In this document: piece after piece, positions 10,263 to 23,097 of the stretch
Layout: each line of letters opens with the position of its first letter
Position numbering within the stretch: the first letter of the stretch is position 1
Assembly (NCBI GenBank): GCA_911728435.2
Contig: OU452201.1
Span: 8,122,001-8,186,000 of the forward strand
DNA length: 64,000 nucleotides
Direction of reading: 5' to 3'
Source: Apoderus coryli
Lineage: Eukaryota; Arthropoda; Insecta; Coleoptera; Attelabidae
Position numbers and translations under genes: made by a program
The notes under the pieces: generated by a model
Told to the model about the DNA's origin: nothing
The model's database searches: none
Seen by the model: only the letters and a program-made list of their open reading frames with translations

Positions 10263-10608
10263 GCGGTCATTTTTTACAACAGGGACTTCTCATCACAACG
10301 CCAGAAACAATATGTACCTCCACCTTAAAATATTGTGGCAAAGGCGATAAATACTTCAAATTAATTCTTAAATTTCCACTAATTCCGTCTACTATCATTA
10401 GAAAATGTAAATACAAACAAATAGCAAAATACGGTTAATAACCTTGCGCAAAATGTTTCGTAGCTAGTGATAATTTAGACAGTTTCACGTTCTTTTTGCA
10501 AAAAAAAAATCAAGTGAGGAGAGCGGTAGGTGAGAATGTCACATCCTTGATTTGCGCAGAATCCTGACTGCTTCTGACGGTTTCGCACTCTTGTAGAAAC
10601 TAATTTTT

Positions 10609-10662
10609 TTTATATGTGTGTTATAAACTTGGCAACACGTTATAGGTTGCTGGTTGACAGCT
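10609..10662 (+). repeat. 50-bp dispersed repeat, partner of 55079-55132
   Basis: TATGTGTGTTATAAACTTGG followed by CAACACG, then GGTTGACAG, is repeated near-identically at 55079-55132 in the same orientation, although the surrounding Z copies are in opposite orientations. Confidence 0.65.
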
Positions 10663-10989
10663 GGTTCATTAAACGTCAAACTTGTACGTAATACACCTGT
10701 ACCACAGTATAATAAATAATACAGTATTCTGTCTTTCACCATTTCACGTTTGCAAGCCGTCCTGCGCATATCGTCGCGCATGCCGCCATTATGGGTTACA
10801 ACGTCAAAATAATCGCATTGACGTAGATAGATACAGTTCACTACTGTGTTCAATATATAGTTCATTGTCGGCGTGTACGAGATAAATAATATTGTGTTTA
10901 AATCTAAATCTGTGTTTTGTGTTTTTGGTATAGTGTTTGTGAGAATTAAAAGGATTTTATTTTTATTAACGTGTCTTGGGATTCATACA

Positions 10990-11090
10990 ATGAATAATCA
11001 CGGAGGACATGTGTGTGTTGCAAAATGTTGTCCCAATAAGCGGTACACTTGCTCTAAACATTTTTTTCGCTTCCCCAAAGATCCTGTTAG
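10990..11090 (+). CDS. THAP zinc-finger first exon of a P-like transposase
   Basis: The ATG at 10990 opens 33 codons plus two bases before a consensus GTGAGT donor at 11091. The peptide has the start of a THAP C2CH zinc finger: a short lead, CVAKCCPNKRYTC, then HFFRFPKDP, which matches the Cys pair and the conserved FxFP of THAP domains. THAP domains bind DNA at the ends of P-family transposons. No downstream exon finishing the finger was found, so the product would be incomplete. In copy 2 (61784-61886, minus) the same exon has lost a base after YTC and the donor reads ATGAG, so that copy is broken while this one is open. Confidence 0.65.
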
Positions 11091-11394
11091 GTGAGTAATA
11101 AGTAAAAATTAAGATAAATACTAGATAATTTTACGTTTATAACAACTATTTGTATAACCGTAAAATTTATATTACGAAATGACAGTATCTAATATGTTTT
11201 TAAACTAAATACAAGTGAAACATAAACACAAGTTGTCGCGTGGCTAGTGGTTATTTTATTGACAATATCATTATAAAGTTCCAAGAAGTCTTTGCCAAAA
11301 TTTGCCTTTAAAGTTGCTGTTGTTGTAATTTGTGAATTAAACTACTCGTTTAACTCACTACAACGATATTTAAGCGAGTAGATTCCATAAGAGT

Positions 11395-11640
11395 AACACC
11401 CAAATCTATTTTCTTTTCTACTGACTTTACTTTAATGAAAAATGTGACGATTTGGGAACTATTTTAAAAATGTTTCCCTTCAAAGCAGCCTCACCAAAAG
11501 TAGCCTACCGCCTAATCTCAATATTTAACTGTATGTTAAAACACATATTTTACAATTGCTTATCATCGGAGGAGATACGTACGAACTTTTACTCATTTTC
11601 GTTGAAGATTACAGTGAATAAGGGCTATCACGTTTTATAT
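11395..11640 (-). repeat. Dispersed repeat, partner of 5343-5590
   Basis: Inverted copy of the repeat at 5343-5590, nested in the first P-like copy. The plus-strand frame at 11452-11643 across it is not shared intact by the partner and is not taken as a gene. Confidence 0.7.
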
Positions 11641-12175
11641 TAGTTAAAAATAGCCACTCTAATTGACTTAAAAAGTATTAAATAAAGCGTTTACTATAAC
11701 TTAACAAAATAAAAAAAAATTGTTATATTAAAAAAAAACAATAACCCATGGAGATTTCAGCTTTTCGAATTATCGACCATTACAGAAAAAAAATTAGATA
11801 TATCAATTCAACAAACAAAATAAAAGTTAAATTTAGGTTAAGTTAGGACGCACTGCTTCAACTTTTGTAAAAATGTCTTTTTTTCACTAATAAAATCTTT
11901 ATTATTGTTGTGTTCATTATTATTATTATTAAAAATCACCCAATCATGTCAACATTTAACTGATAACACCACTCAAGGTTGTTTTCAATCACTATGACAC
12001 ACCACAAATATTTCTGAAATTACAAAAATAAAAATACAGTACTGTGGTTAGAAACCAAACACTATAATTATTCTTAGTCAGGACCTGTTTTGTAACCCAA
12101 AATGGCGGCATCTTACGTCACACTTTTTTTCAAAGTGGAGACGGAATGCTGTACTTATTAATGCTGTGCCTGTAC

Positions 12176-14041
12176 CTCTATAAACATTATTTTATGGTTT
12201 ACCGCAGGTTATCAACCGTATTAGTTTATTTGTTTGTGTTTACATTTTGTAATGGAAGTAGACGGAATTAGTGTAACTTTAAGAATTAATTCCTTACAAA
12301 ACACTATACGTTTTGTATTGCCTAATATAATATTTTTAATAATAAAGCAAAATGACAAATCAAACAGAAAAGCCAATTATCAAAACCAAATAAGTATAAC
12401 TGTTGTAATTTTTCTTTGTGTTTAAGCTTAATTGATATTACATTAGGTATTTCAAATCCTCTATTACAAACACAACATTTGTACACTAATTGACAATTCC
12501 ATCTCTTTGAGTTCTCCGTTCAAATATGCGTGTCTAACTACGTTTACTCGACCCTTTAAGTTTACCAAAGCGCAACCTAATGGGGATTGTGTTGGTCTTT
12601 TTTCGTTCCCTGTTCCTTGTTTTGTATTACGCTAGTTTTTGTTTTTTTTTTACTTTACCTTCTTCTAGTTGCCGCGTTCTTTTTAAATCCCCACACCAAC
12701 ATCTCTCACGTTTAATGTATTACCAGTTCCTGTGGGATACATGTACGTTCACAGGGTGATCTTTTAAGTTTAGGTTAAGTCTGCTTTCACCAACAAGTAT
12801 AGTATAGATCAGGTGAAAAATTCGATGCGGAAATTGTGTTGCTAATACACGATCTGAGATCCTCGGATTACGAATATCATGTTTTTGGAAAAGTGTATAT
12901 GCGTGTGTTGAATTCGCTATAAGTCACAAACGCATTAACATAATATTTTGAACGTTTTTTTTCTTATAAAAATCAGGTTTCACAAATACACATTCCCTGT
13001 TGTTTTTGGTGGTGATCTGAATATCCGTAGAATACTTTTAGAGGGTCGAAAAATTTAAAAAAATCATACATCCTAGACGAAAACATATTATGATCCTATA
13101 TGAAGCCATTACGATCTTAGGTACTTACACATTTTTTATTTTTGTTTTCGGCTGATCAACACGGCGGACTGAAATTTGTTTGAGAAATTAAATTATCAAA
13201 TAATTATTTGGATTTTTTCGATAATTTTTCCTATATTCAAATAAAATGCGAGAGGTTATGTGTATGTTATCAAGATCAAGAGTATGAGCCAAGAACGTTG
13301 TGTTAAAATGTATTAAGCTTTGTGTGTTTATTACTTCAGCTTTTATACATACCGATTTCAATAATTATCTTGCATCCATACACACCCCAGGGACTTGGTG
13401 TTGGTCGGGAAATGACACAACAACAGCTAGCTTAACGAGCAAAATAAATGAACAGATCTGAAGTTTGGTTAGGTTTGCAAAATAACATAATAATATTGAC
13501 AGCAATAAAACACAATAACCACCTCGCGTTTTACTGGGTTAAGAAACTTGGAAACAAAATCGCGCCTGTGTTTTAAATAAACATTTGAAATAATTATATT
13601 TTGGCTGCCGTGTATTTAAATTTGCAGTAGTATAGGACGTAAAACTCCCACACCGCTAATTCGTATTTGTAACTTTTCCTCCATACAAGCAAAACCGTGG
13701 AGCGTAAATAAGCTATAAAACTCCATTACACAGTCAGCGTTTCCACATTTATATATAGTTGGTGTACGTATACTATTCACTATACACTCGTCTACCAATT
13801 AAATAAAAATAAAGATAGTGCTACTTTTTGGCACCGGCTGCCAAGAGAATACGATAGTGGAGCACTATGCTGCTCTCAGATCTTGATACCTGCCTTTGCT
13901 TTAAATTGCAGTATTATGGTTAACATAATGAGACGTTGGATTTATGTAAACTGAACACATTTTTGAAGATTAACATTCAATTCGACTGTAACCAAAATAT
14001 CTATTGAATCTATATTTTGGAATGTACTGGCTGTCATAGCA
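12176..14041. other. Non-coding stretch
   Basis: No supported gene. Poly-T runs near 12620-12650 and AT-rich sequence; no transposon ends resolved. Confidence 0.4.
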
Positions 14042-14043
14042 TA

Positions 14044-15374
14044 CGAGGTCTGTTCAAAAAGTACCCGGAATTCTCATTTTTCTAAAAAAATATTTATTTA
14101 TTCGTCTACATCTATATGGTCCCCTTCAAAGTAATCCCCCCTAGATATAATACACTTATGCCAGCGTTTTTTCCAGTCTTCGAAACACCCTTGATAGTCA
14201 CTTTTTGTAATGCTCTGTAGCACTCTCAGCGATTCTGCCTTTATCTCTTCAATCGATGAAAAACGCTGTCCTTTCATGGGTCTCTTCAACTTTGGGAACA
14301 GGAAAAAATCACACGGAGCGATATCTGGTGAATAAGGAGGTTGGGGCATGATTAAAGTCTTGTTTGTAGCCAAAAAATCACGAATAAGCAACGATGAATG
14401 AGCAGGTGCGTTATCGTGGTGCAAAACCCATGAATTGTTTTTCCATAAATCGGGGCGTTTTTTTCGAATTGCTCCACGCAAACGTCGCATTACTTCAAGG
14501 TAATACTCCTTATTGACGGTTTGACCTTTTGGCAAGAATTCTTTATGCACTATGCCATTATAATCGAAGAAAACAGTAAGCAAAACCTTGACATTTGATC
14601 GAACTTGACGTGCTTTTTTCACTCTTGGTGACGTTGAGTATTTCCACGTGGACGATTGTGCTTTTGTTTCGACATCATAACCGTACACCCATGTTTCATC
14701 ACCAGTTATGACCCTTTCAAGTAAATTTGGATCGTCGTTGATGTCGTTTAACAGCTCCTGAGCGATGGTAATGCGTTTGTTTTTTTGATCAAAATTCAGC
14801 AGTTTTGGAACGAATTTTGCTGCCACTCGTTTCATGCCCAAAACCTTTGAAAAAATATGATGGCATGAGCCAACTGATATGCCAACTTCATCAGCAACTT
14901 CTCTAATTGTGATTCGGCGATCATCCATAATAATTTTTTCCACTTTTCCCACATTTTCATCGATTATTGACGTGCTGGGTCGACCGGAGCGTTCGTCGTC
15001 TTCAACGTCTTCGCGGCCATCTTGGAAACGCTTATACCACTCGTAAACACTTGTTTTTTTCATAGCAGACTCACCGTAGGCTCTCTGTAACATTTCGCAC
15101 ACTTGGTTACACTTTATTTCATTTTTCACGCAAAATTTAATACAAATTCTTTGACTCTTCAATTCTTCCATTGTTTAAACTAACAAAAATCGCCGAGCTC
15201 AAAAAAACACGTCTACACCAGCCGCTACAAGACAGAATGTAAACAATGAATACAGCTGAAAATTTCACCATACATTAGGGACATGTGTACCAACACAATA
15301 AAAAAAAAATTGACCACCGGACTCTCCAGACGCGCGCAATTCAAAAATTCCGGGAACTTTTTGAACAGACCTCG
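14044..15374 (-). mobile_element. Complete mariner transposon
   Basis: A 1331-bp element flanked by TA on both sides (14042-14043 and 15375-15376), the canonical target duplication. The terminal inverted repeats begin CGAGGTCTGTTCAAAAAGT; the outer 29 bases agree at 28 positions. It contains one intact transposase gene on the minus strand. Intact ends plus an open gene suggest a recent insertion. Confidence 0.95.
14098..15171 (-). CDS. Mariner transposase, DD34D
   Basis: An intronless 357-residue protein, close to the usual mariner length of about 345-355. The N-terminal half has two helix-turn-helix segments that bind the terminal repeats (roughly residues 1-60 and 75-115), with KFVPKLL near 119-125 standing where mariners have the WVPHEL linker. 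The catalytic triad is complete: D158 in TGDETW, D253 in HHDNAPAH and D288 in SPDIAPCD, with 34 residues between the last two. These residues hold the metal ions for cut-and-paste excision and insertion at TA. The ATG is the first in frame and lies about 200 bases inside the element. There is no internal stop or frameshift, so the protein could be functional. Confidence 0.95.
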   Translation of the reverse strand: MEELKSQRICIKFCVKNEIKCNQVCEMLQRAYGESAMKKTSVYEWYKRFQDGREDVEDDERSGRPSTSIIDENVGKVEKIIMDDRRITIREVADEVGISVGSCHHIFSKVLGMKRVAAKFVPKLLNFDQKNKRITIAQELLNDINDDPNLLERVITGDETWVYGYDVETKAQSSTWKYSTSPRVKKARQVRSNVKVLLTVFFDYNGIVHKEFLPKGQTVNKEYYLEVMRRLRGAIRKKRPDLWKNNSWVLHHDNAPAHSSLLIRDFLATNKTLIMPQPPYSPDIAPCDFFLFPKLKRPMKGQRFSSIEEIKAESLRVLQSITKSDYQGCFEDWKKRWHKCIISRGDYFEGDHIDVDE

Positions 15375-15376
15375 TA

Positions 15377-18300
15377 CATGTTCCATTCAAAAGTGAAAGT
15401 GTTAATCGAAACCCAAGTTTCCTCTCGAAATATTTAGTTAGATAGATGTTTAAAATTCACGTCCGCCATGCATTATACAGCAATTTAGTTACTTAAGATC
15501 TCTAAATGTTAACAAAAATTCGTTCCTAAATGTATTAAAGACTTATTTTTGTATACGTATTTAAATGAATTAGAGCTTTGATTGCGTGTAATACAATATT
15601 ATCATAATTATAGATTAATTTGTGCCAATGGTAATTTTTCATTAAGGTCTATAGTAGCTTCAATAAAAGTATTTCAATGATTTCTTGTGTTTGTACTAAT
15701 ATTTGCGTAAGTAAGATTTAATATAATCACACTGTAATTCAATGAGTTCCTATGTTGGAACTAATTTTAAGCAGATATGCACACAGAAAAGTAAGACAAT
15801 AATTCATTTGATCATAGCTGTTATACAGTATTGCAAATACAGTACATCATTGACTTAATGGTTAACTCATTCAAATTACGAAAGCTTTTTCTCCGTGTAG
15901 AATTCTCCACTGTATTGCAGATAACAAAAAGCCAGTAAGTGTATAAAATTGCAAACTCTTCCATTTGCAGGTTGTAAATTGGCGTTGATGCAAAAAAATA
16001 ATGTTTCAATTTTATTGCATTTATTTTAAACATACTTTCCTTGAGAATTGAGAAAATAAATATGTATGGTGTTATCCAATTGAATGTTGTGCTTGTATGA
16101 AATAAAAAAGCACTTTCCCAAAAAAATTCAATCTAACAAGTTTCATATGTTTATATCATCCATATTACGCCTTTTTCCCGATGTTCGTAATATGGTTTTA
16201 TTACATTTCTTTGAAATATTTCAACTAAGCACTGGCAACGATAAAAAAAGGCTGGAACACCAGCATATCTTCCATCTTTCATATTGCTTTACACCAATTC
16301 TCGCGCGATTTGTAACATTTTTTTATGAACACTCAATTAGCTCCAAGTTGTATTAGAATTTTTATTATATAAGCTGGAATTTTCTTATATTTAGGGTAAA
16401 ATTCCCAACGATTTTTCCATTTCAATAAAATGGTAGCTTCGCCAATAATATTTATCTTATATAATGAATTCTCGCAATTAATAAAATACCACACGGGTCG
16501 AGGCTCATGTTGTTTTTAGGGGATAATGAAATATAACCCACCCTCTGTTTTATAAACCTACAAATCAATTTAGGCCGTGTTTCTACTTTGTTTGACTTTA
16601 TTTAACCTTTTTATGGCTTTCAGAGCTTTGCCATTTATAATTTTACATATCAGAATATTACTCGTCCAATCAATTTAAAAAATTGCGTCGTAACACTAGT
16701 GAGGAAAAAAAATGGCGATTTGTTAGGAGACTACGAATAGTTACATTGACCTGGCATATGCCATCACGGGACCAAACTCAATATTAAAGCAACTATCTCT
16801 GAACTACCCTAAATAGATAGAGCAGAACTTGACACATGAAAGTCATAGCCACATAATTGATTCAAGGCACAAATAAAAGTATTTGTGTTGGGCCAGGATA
16901 ACGAAGCGATAGAACCTAAGATCAGCTACAAATGAACTTCTCGATCAAGGAATGTTGACAGATCTGACCACTGGAGACTTTGTCCGTAATCCAGACATGG
17001 CTGTGATCAGAAAAGATAATGATAGACCGTGGTAGCAGATAGACGATTGACTACAGATATTACACTATACCACGAAATATAAGTTCAACGGTTAAAATTT
17101 GTGTTCAATGTATCGTAGATGGTATATTTGTGTGAAATTAAAACCCAACTAATTTAAAAGCCACCCTATAGCGAATTGGCAATCAAACGCTGTTGTTTGT
17201 TCACTCTCACTACTTCAAACTCCGATATTTGTTTTTCGGTTGAATTGTTTCGGTGTTCATTTAATTATATGTTTTCGGTCAAAAACATTTATTTGGCCAT
17301 CCCGTTTTCTCCATTGTTGTGGTATCTGTCTGTATATCGGTCCATAATATGTATTCATTGTCCGCGTGCAAATTATCATCTGTTCAAATCAAGTTATTGT
17401 TTTGACCCATTAACCTGTCATCCAATATGATATTTACCTTTAATTTATGAAATTTCACGGCATAGAGACCACGTTTCGAACCGTAATTCTTCGCGGCAGA
17501 TTTTATTTAATAATAATTGGACACATCACTTTGATTAAAGTCATGTCAAGTATTTTATTCATAAATAATTAACTGTTTCTAATATAAGTTTTATAAAAGT
17601 AACTACATTAAAACCCAAGTCCGGTACTGAGTACAATGAATATCTGACGTAAAGAAAAAACTTAATACGATTATAGTTCACAAGTGAATTTCTGATTGTA
17701 TACCTAATAACGTCGTGAAAACTTCTCGTTTTTCACTCCAGTTCGATACATCTGCTACTCGATCTAAGCGTAATTCCGTCTCTAGAATGTAGTTTTCAAA
17801 ATTCGTTTTAATCAAGAAACATATAATAGTTATCCGGATTGTATTCGGAAGATGGAGGTCTCACAATCGGTTTTTTTATCCACAACGCGTTTTATATAAA
17901 ATGCTACTACTATACTTTTTCTCTTTTTACGCTTCCAAAAGCTGCATTTCGCATTAGATCGTTTAATGACCGACCATTTTAAAGCTTTCATCAATCAAGT
18001 ATTCCGATGTTTGACTGAGAACAAAAGAAGGAAATAGGAAAGAGATTTTTTTTTGGTTCGCCTTCTTCGAATACCAGGTGAACAGTTTGTTTTCAGTTTT
18101 CAGGTCTGTTTAGTCCATTGAGATATAAGGAGTCGCTATAACCATTATTTTACATTGTACACAAACGGGTGCATTGGGTGGGGCGTAATCGTATACCAAT
18201 ATGGCGGATTCTCCAGAGCCGCATTAACTATTTTTGTTGACGTTTTTGCTTTTTAATTTGCAGCTTGGGTTTATACTTTATTTTGAAATGTTAAGCAGTG

Positions 18301-19520
18301 TACAAAATACTTCAAATATAGGTAATTATTGATATTTGATACCTAAATCCAGGAATAAAAGACGTTAGTACTTTATAAATTATATATTAATACCCCTTAA
18401 ACAAAACAATTTTATTTAAATGTTGCGCTATGCTTATCCACTTTATTTTTACTTAAATAATACATCCTGGTATTAACATATTTAGTCGCAATAGATTTGA
18501 TCAGTAAATGTATATGGTTATCAAACAATGATTTGATCAAAACCGTGCACAACTAAATTAGGAAAAATATTACTATTTACAAATTCCTTTAAAACAAGGT
18601 TTATTATGAATCCTGCGGACAACTTTTCATTAGTAGCTACTACATGATTTTTATGATCTTTTCGGATTGGAAACAAACGTCTAAAACATCTTTTGAAGGA
18701 ATTTGTAAATCCTTTTTTTGCCTTCATTGTAATAAAAGAATAACACTTATTAATGCATCTCGACATTCTCTGCAAATAATTTGCTTCTTTAAACTAAAAA
18801 CAACAAATCCAGCAATATAAACAATAATGAATTTCGAAAATTCAGAAAATGGTCCAAGAAGATAATCATGATCTGGATAAATTATATTTGTATACATTTC
18901 TCGTTCGTATATGTCTGCGAGCAGGATCTTTAGAAATCTAAAAACCAGAATATGTTTTTAACACACATTTAGGGGTCTTTTTTGCTAGAAAGTGATGAAA
19001 AAGTAGAGAGTTTGAGAGTAGAAATCAAGTAAAAGAATTTGTAAAAGAAAAATAAACTACAATGCACGTATCAATTGTTCAGTGCAGAAAGAGAATGCTA
19101 CCAGACTCCTATAATAATGTGTTTTAATAAGTTCGCCTAAAAAAACCCTAAATACGTCCATGTACAATGTTTACAATAGTTGGTACATACCTATGAAACG
19201 TTATTCCGGATATTTTCTGGTCGATTTCACTTCTACTACTGCAACTACGCACAGCACAGGACACCATTATAGTATATTGTCAAATAACCGTCCAAAAAAA
19301 CACGAAAAACTTAAGTAAACTTGTAAAATACTCGTAAATAACACTATAAACTTGAAAGCACGACAAATGATAGATATCGTATACCAATATGGCGTACCTG
19401 CACCCGCTTTTGGCCACGTTAGAGCGTCTCCCCCCGTCTCACTTCAGTTTCGTGTTTATAAAAAATGGGACAACAATTTAATCGAGATTATATTGATATG
19501 CTAAAAGATTTAGGATCATA
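15377..19520. other. Long non-coding stretch
   Basis: No convincing gene. Near 16740-17060 the base composition is less AT-rich and the phrases look like worn coding sequence (for example TTGACAGATCTGACC), but every frame is interrupted and I cannot assign it. The 17176-17430 and 18521-18775 frames show no motif. A short phrase, GTATACCAATATGGCG, occurs at about 18191 and 19380. Confidence 0.4.
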
Positions 19521-19650
19521 TTATACAAGGTGTTTCTAAAAAAGCTGGCTAAAATTTGTGAGCGAATTGGCGACATCTAATCATGAAAAAAACCTAAATT
19601 GTAATTATTCGAAAAGTCCTTATTTACAAAGATACAGAGTGTTAAAGATG
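19521..19650 (+). repeat. Possible worn transposon end
   Basis: TATACAAGGTGTTTCTAAAA resembles the CAGGGTGTT ends seen elsewhere, and GATACAGAGTGTTAAAG lies about 110 bases on. No matching inverted end was found. Confidence 0.35.
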
Positions 19651-21496
19651 ACTGCCTGAGGACGATTTTTTTGAAATATTTTCGAAACGAGTAAAGATGA
19701 ATTAACCAAATGTAGCATATTTATTCACCTAGTTAAATGTCGTAAACTGACATGAAATTGAATAAAAAAGGATGACCATAGCCGGGTAAACGGCGGGACC
19801 CTTGCATTAATTAGAACCTAACTTTTTTTCCTTGTGATTTTTATTCATTTTGTTTCAAAAATGTGATAAAATAAAGTTTTCTACATAAAAAAAAAAGCAT
19901 ACTTCTTTTTTCTCGAAAAACTTTAAGGTTTTCGAGAAATTCGAGTTTGAAAACTTGTCCTTAGTACATTAATAAAATTGTGGAAAACTTTTCGTTAGAA
20001 AACTGTATTTCAATAATTTTATTAATGCTGTTTATAGCAGTCTCATCGGTTTTGTACCGCTTACTCTTTGAAAATAAAATATAATATTAACAAAAATTAT
20101 TTTTCAGAAAATGTGAAATTTGTCGGATATCTAGGAATTGAGTAATAAAAATATTTGTTGATCCTATTTAGAAGAGATTACTTACTTATAATGTTCGCAA
20201 TATATATCGTTTCCTATGTAGAGATATAGAGGGATTACATTTCGACATCTCCTATCTGCTTGATGTCTTTCTGTTAAAGGTTTGATAAGGGTTTACTGTA
20301 CACCCTCAAAAGGAATTTGTGTGGTCCAAATTCGAAGATACTATTAATATAATTTGTCAGTCTAATTCGTACAAACGACACCAAATTTTACCTATACCAA
20401 AAACTAATAATGAAATAAACTGTCTTAAACATAACTAACTAATTCCTGAATTATACTTTTTAGCAACGAGCTATTCTGTATGTAACATGCAATGATCTCC
20501 TGTTTAATTTCTCACTCTACAGATTGTTAGGTTATATAATTAAAGCCACCGCTTTTGAATTTATCAAAGTCTTCATACTCTTGATAAGATAACTCATTAA
20601 TTAATATAGATATTACGTTTTTTTTTTCTCCTTCAATGTGGTAACAGCCCTCCAAAACAATTTTCCCTCTCTGCTTCTTGTGTACTTCCTATGTGTTAAG
20701 ACACAGCATGCAACTCCAAGTAGGTATTCACTTAGAACAGGACTTGAAACTTGCCTCGTTATATCTTACTCTGCCATCATCTATTATTATGGTATCAGTT
20801 TATTTCGATACAAGGCACTCCAAAAGTGAACGAATATCTTTCATAAATACTTTGATGTTACCGCTTGGTTTACGTCTAAGAAAATAATATGATGCGTATA
20901 GTTGAACCATGTGATATCAAATCAATGAATGTCAAAATTAATTTTGAGCCGATAACGAGTGTCATTAATACAATGCCGTTGACGATGGACATTAGTTTAT
21001 AATTCTCGAGATAATTGGCCGCTTATAAATAAACAAATATAGAGATCATCAATCTTTGTTTACCGATTATTAACATTATGACAAATAGACTACTCTATAC
21101 TGCCTAAAAATAAAAATGGGGGCCATGAACATATGTACACAAATTATTAACATTAGGAACTCTGGTATTTTTTTACCGCTAGCCAAAGAAGACCGACGTG
21201 GCGGCAAGGATGTATTAACATTATAATATTAAATGAGAATGAAATTCAGTTTGAGAATTCAGAAACTGTATTATATCAAACCAATTTGGATCATTTACAA
21301 TAAAGTGCTATAATTTTTGTTTCAATCTAAATTATTGTTAACGAAATCCTCTATAGTACGAGTATATCCTCCCAAGACTGTTCATGGGGATTTAATATGT
21401 GGTGATGTTTGCCACTGTATTTGGTAATAATGTAGCCGATAATATGCTCATACAGTGTGTAACTGAGGGTAATTTTTATAAAATACAAAAAAATCG
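19651..21496. other. AT-rich non-coding stretch
   Basis: No supported gene, RNA or repeat. The overlapping frames at 20638-20887 have no recognisable motif. Confidence 0.35.
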
Positions 21497-21566
21497 TTTT
21501 TCTACAACTGTCAAAAAATAGTGAAATTTTTTCACTACTCTTAATTTGACAAATAATATTTCGCAA

Positions 21567-21604
21567 ACGCCGGTGTGCGAAGTATTTTCTTCGCACACCG
21601 GCGT
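21567..21604. repeat. Perfect 16-bp hairpin
   Basis: Arms ACGCCGGTGTGCGAAG and CTTCGCACACCGGCGT around a 6-base loop. The inner GTGTGCGAAG/CTTCGCACAC also forms the outer part of the palindrome at 23098-23217, tying the two ends of the region together. Confidence 0.9.
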
Positions 21605-21746
21605 CTGTAAAATACTGCGTTTACTAACTTTAACACGATAAGAAGTACGTACTCAATAATTAATTGTTCAGAACAGAGAATTCAACTTTATTGGATAATA
21701 ATGTATGAAAAACACATAAATAGATTCAAACATTCTTACAGAAGTA

Positions 21747-22854
21747 TTAACTATTCTTCCCAATATTCACGTTAATAGTACAGTCATAACACGCCGTGAT
21801 ATTGATTCCAGCAGAATTTAATGCACTGCAAACTCCTAATTCGCTTGTCGACTCTGGCAAATTGGGAGATTCACAATTTAAAATTTGGTTTGATATTTTA
21901 ATTTTGTTTTCCACTGAGTCTTCTATATAACCCTCTGCAACTGTTGAAGATTTCCATCCTCCATGTCGTTTGAGACAACTTCAATCGGCTCCAGCATCTG
22001 CAAGCAGGGTGGCCGATGTTCGCCTAAAACAATGTCCAGTGTAACTTTCGGGCTTGGGAAATTTAAGGAACTGTGCTATTAACTTCGGTACTTTCCCAAT
22101 TGTATTAATTCCAACTGCCTGGTTTATACATCTCCCATGTTGATACTTCAGGAAAAAACGTGTAGTCGACGCATGCCTAGGACGAAGTGCCACATACTTT
22201 TTATATAGCTCAATATATTCGTAATTTGTCACAGTGAATGTGCGTTCCCTATCTGTTTTGGTAAATGGTATTGTCACAATTAAGACTGATCCTCTCTCAA
22301 GTATGTCATCAGTGGCCATTCTTGTTATTTCTTCTCGTCGACAAGCTCCCGCAATACCCATAATCAAAACAACCTAAAGCAAAACAAAAACAAATTAAAC
22401 TGTGATTTTTATCAAATACTAAAATTATTACCTTCATCATTAAATATGTTTCATTCTCCGCCTCATCCATAAATTTGCTTATATCGCTTCTGCTTAATAC
22501 TCGCGATTTCTTGGCACGATATCCGATTGATTTCTTTTTTAAATAAGGAATTATCTTACAAAATCGTCGTACGTCTATATTTTCTTGAATATTTAATGTT
22601 GATTTTAACATTGAATATGTTGCCCAAAGTGTAGACGGCTTTATGTCCCCCGATTTCGTTTCCAAATATGCTAATAGAACATTTTCACTCACTTTTTCAA
22701 GTTTTTTCGTTTTACACCACTCTTTGAATTGACTGTATGTCCTTTCATACTGCCTCTTTGACTTTTCCGGTATAAGGGTACAAATCGCAGTACTAGCAGC
22801 TTCAGGAACATCAGGAGGTATAGCGCTTAATTCTTCGTCACTGTTTAGCTCCAT
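21747..22854 (-). pseudogene. Tyrosine recombinase (Crypton-like) with one internal stop
   Basis: Two exons: 22854-22432 and 22373-21747, joined across a 58-bp GT/AG intron (22374-22431) to read YLMMK-VVLIMGIAG. The N-terminal part (residues ~30-110) resembles a SAM-like core-binding domain of tyrosine recombinases. The catalytic part has ACRREE (R153), GHCFRRT (H255, R258), HGGW (H278, W281) and AEGY (Y290, the nucleophile), the RHRH(W)Y set used to cut and rejoin DNA through a 3'-phosphotyrosine. A TGA at 21981-21983 interrupts the frame between HCFRR and HGGW, 19 codons before Y290; the frame then stays open to TAA at 21747-21749. A CGA-to-TGA transition would explain it. Total length is about 349 codons. 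Without readthrough the product lacks the nucleophile. Confidence 0.8.
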
Positions 22855-23097
22855 TTTCCCAAAATTTACGTACTTAATACTTAATTATTAGAAATTACAA
22901 TAAAAACTAGTTGTCACCTTTTTTCAAAATTAATTGAAAATAGCGTATGTAGCTAGTTTCTACTTTCCATAGTAACGAAATATACAAGGTAAGGTATATT
23001 TATAATTATTATTAAAAACTAATTAATATTTATTAGTATTCTTTAAAATAGTAATAATTGATGAAACGAAATATCTGCAGCTGTAAAAAAAATGTTG

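Larger units (their letters stand above)
10703..12175 (+). mobile_element. P-like (THAP) transposon relic, copy 1
   Basis: About 540 bases (10703-11245) and a further 270 bases (11905-12175) match the reverse complement of 61320-62158 closely. The intervening 11250-11900 is absent from the other copy and includes the repeat shared with 5343-5590. A THAP exon lies at 10990-11090. A THAP DNA-binding domain at the N terminus of a repeated element points to the P-element superfamily. No DDE-type catalytic region is present here, so the copy is non-autonomous. Confidence 0.65.

Noticed and set aside
10539..10885. Overlapping 108- and 67-residue genes on opposite strands
   Set aside because: They lie in the repeated P-like leader; the second copy at 62.0-62.1 kb does not keep either frame.
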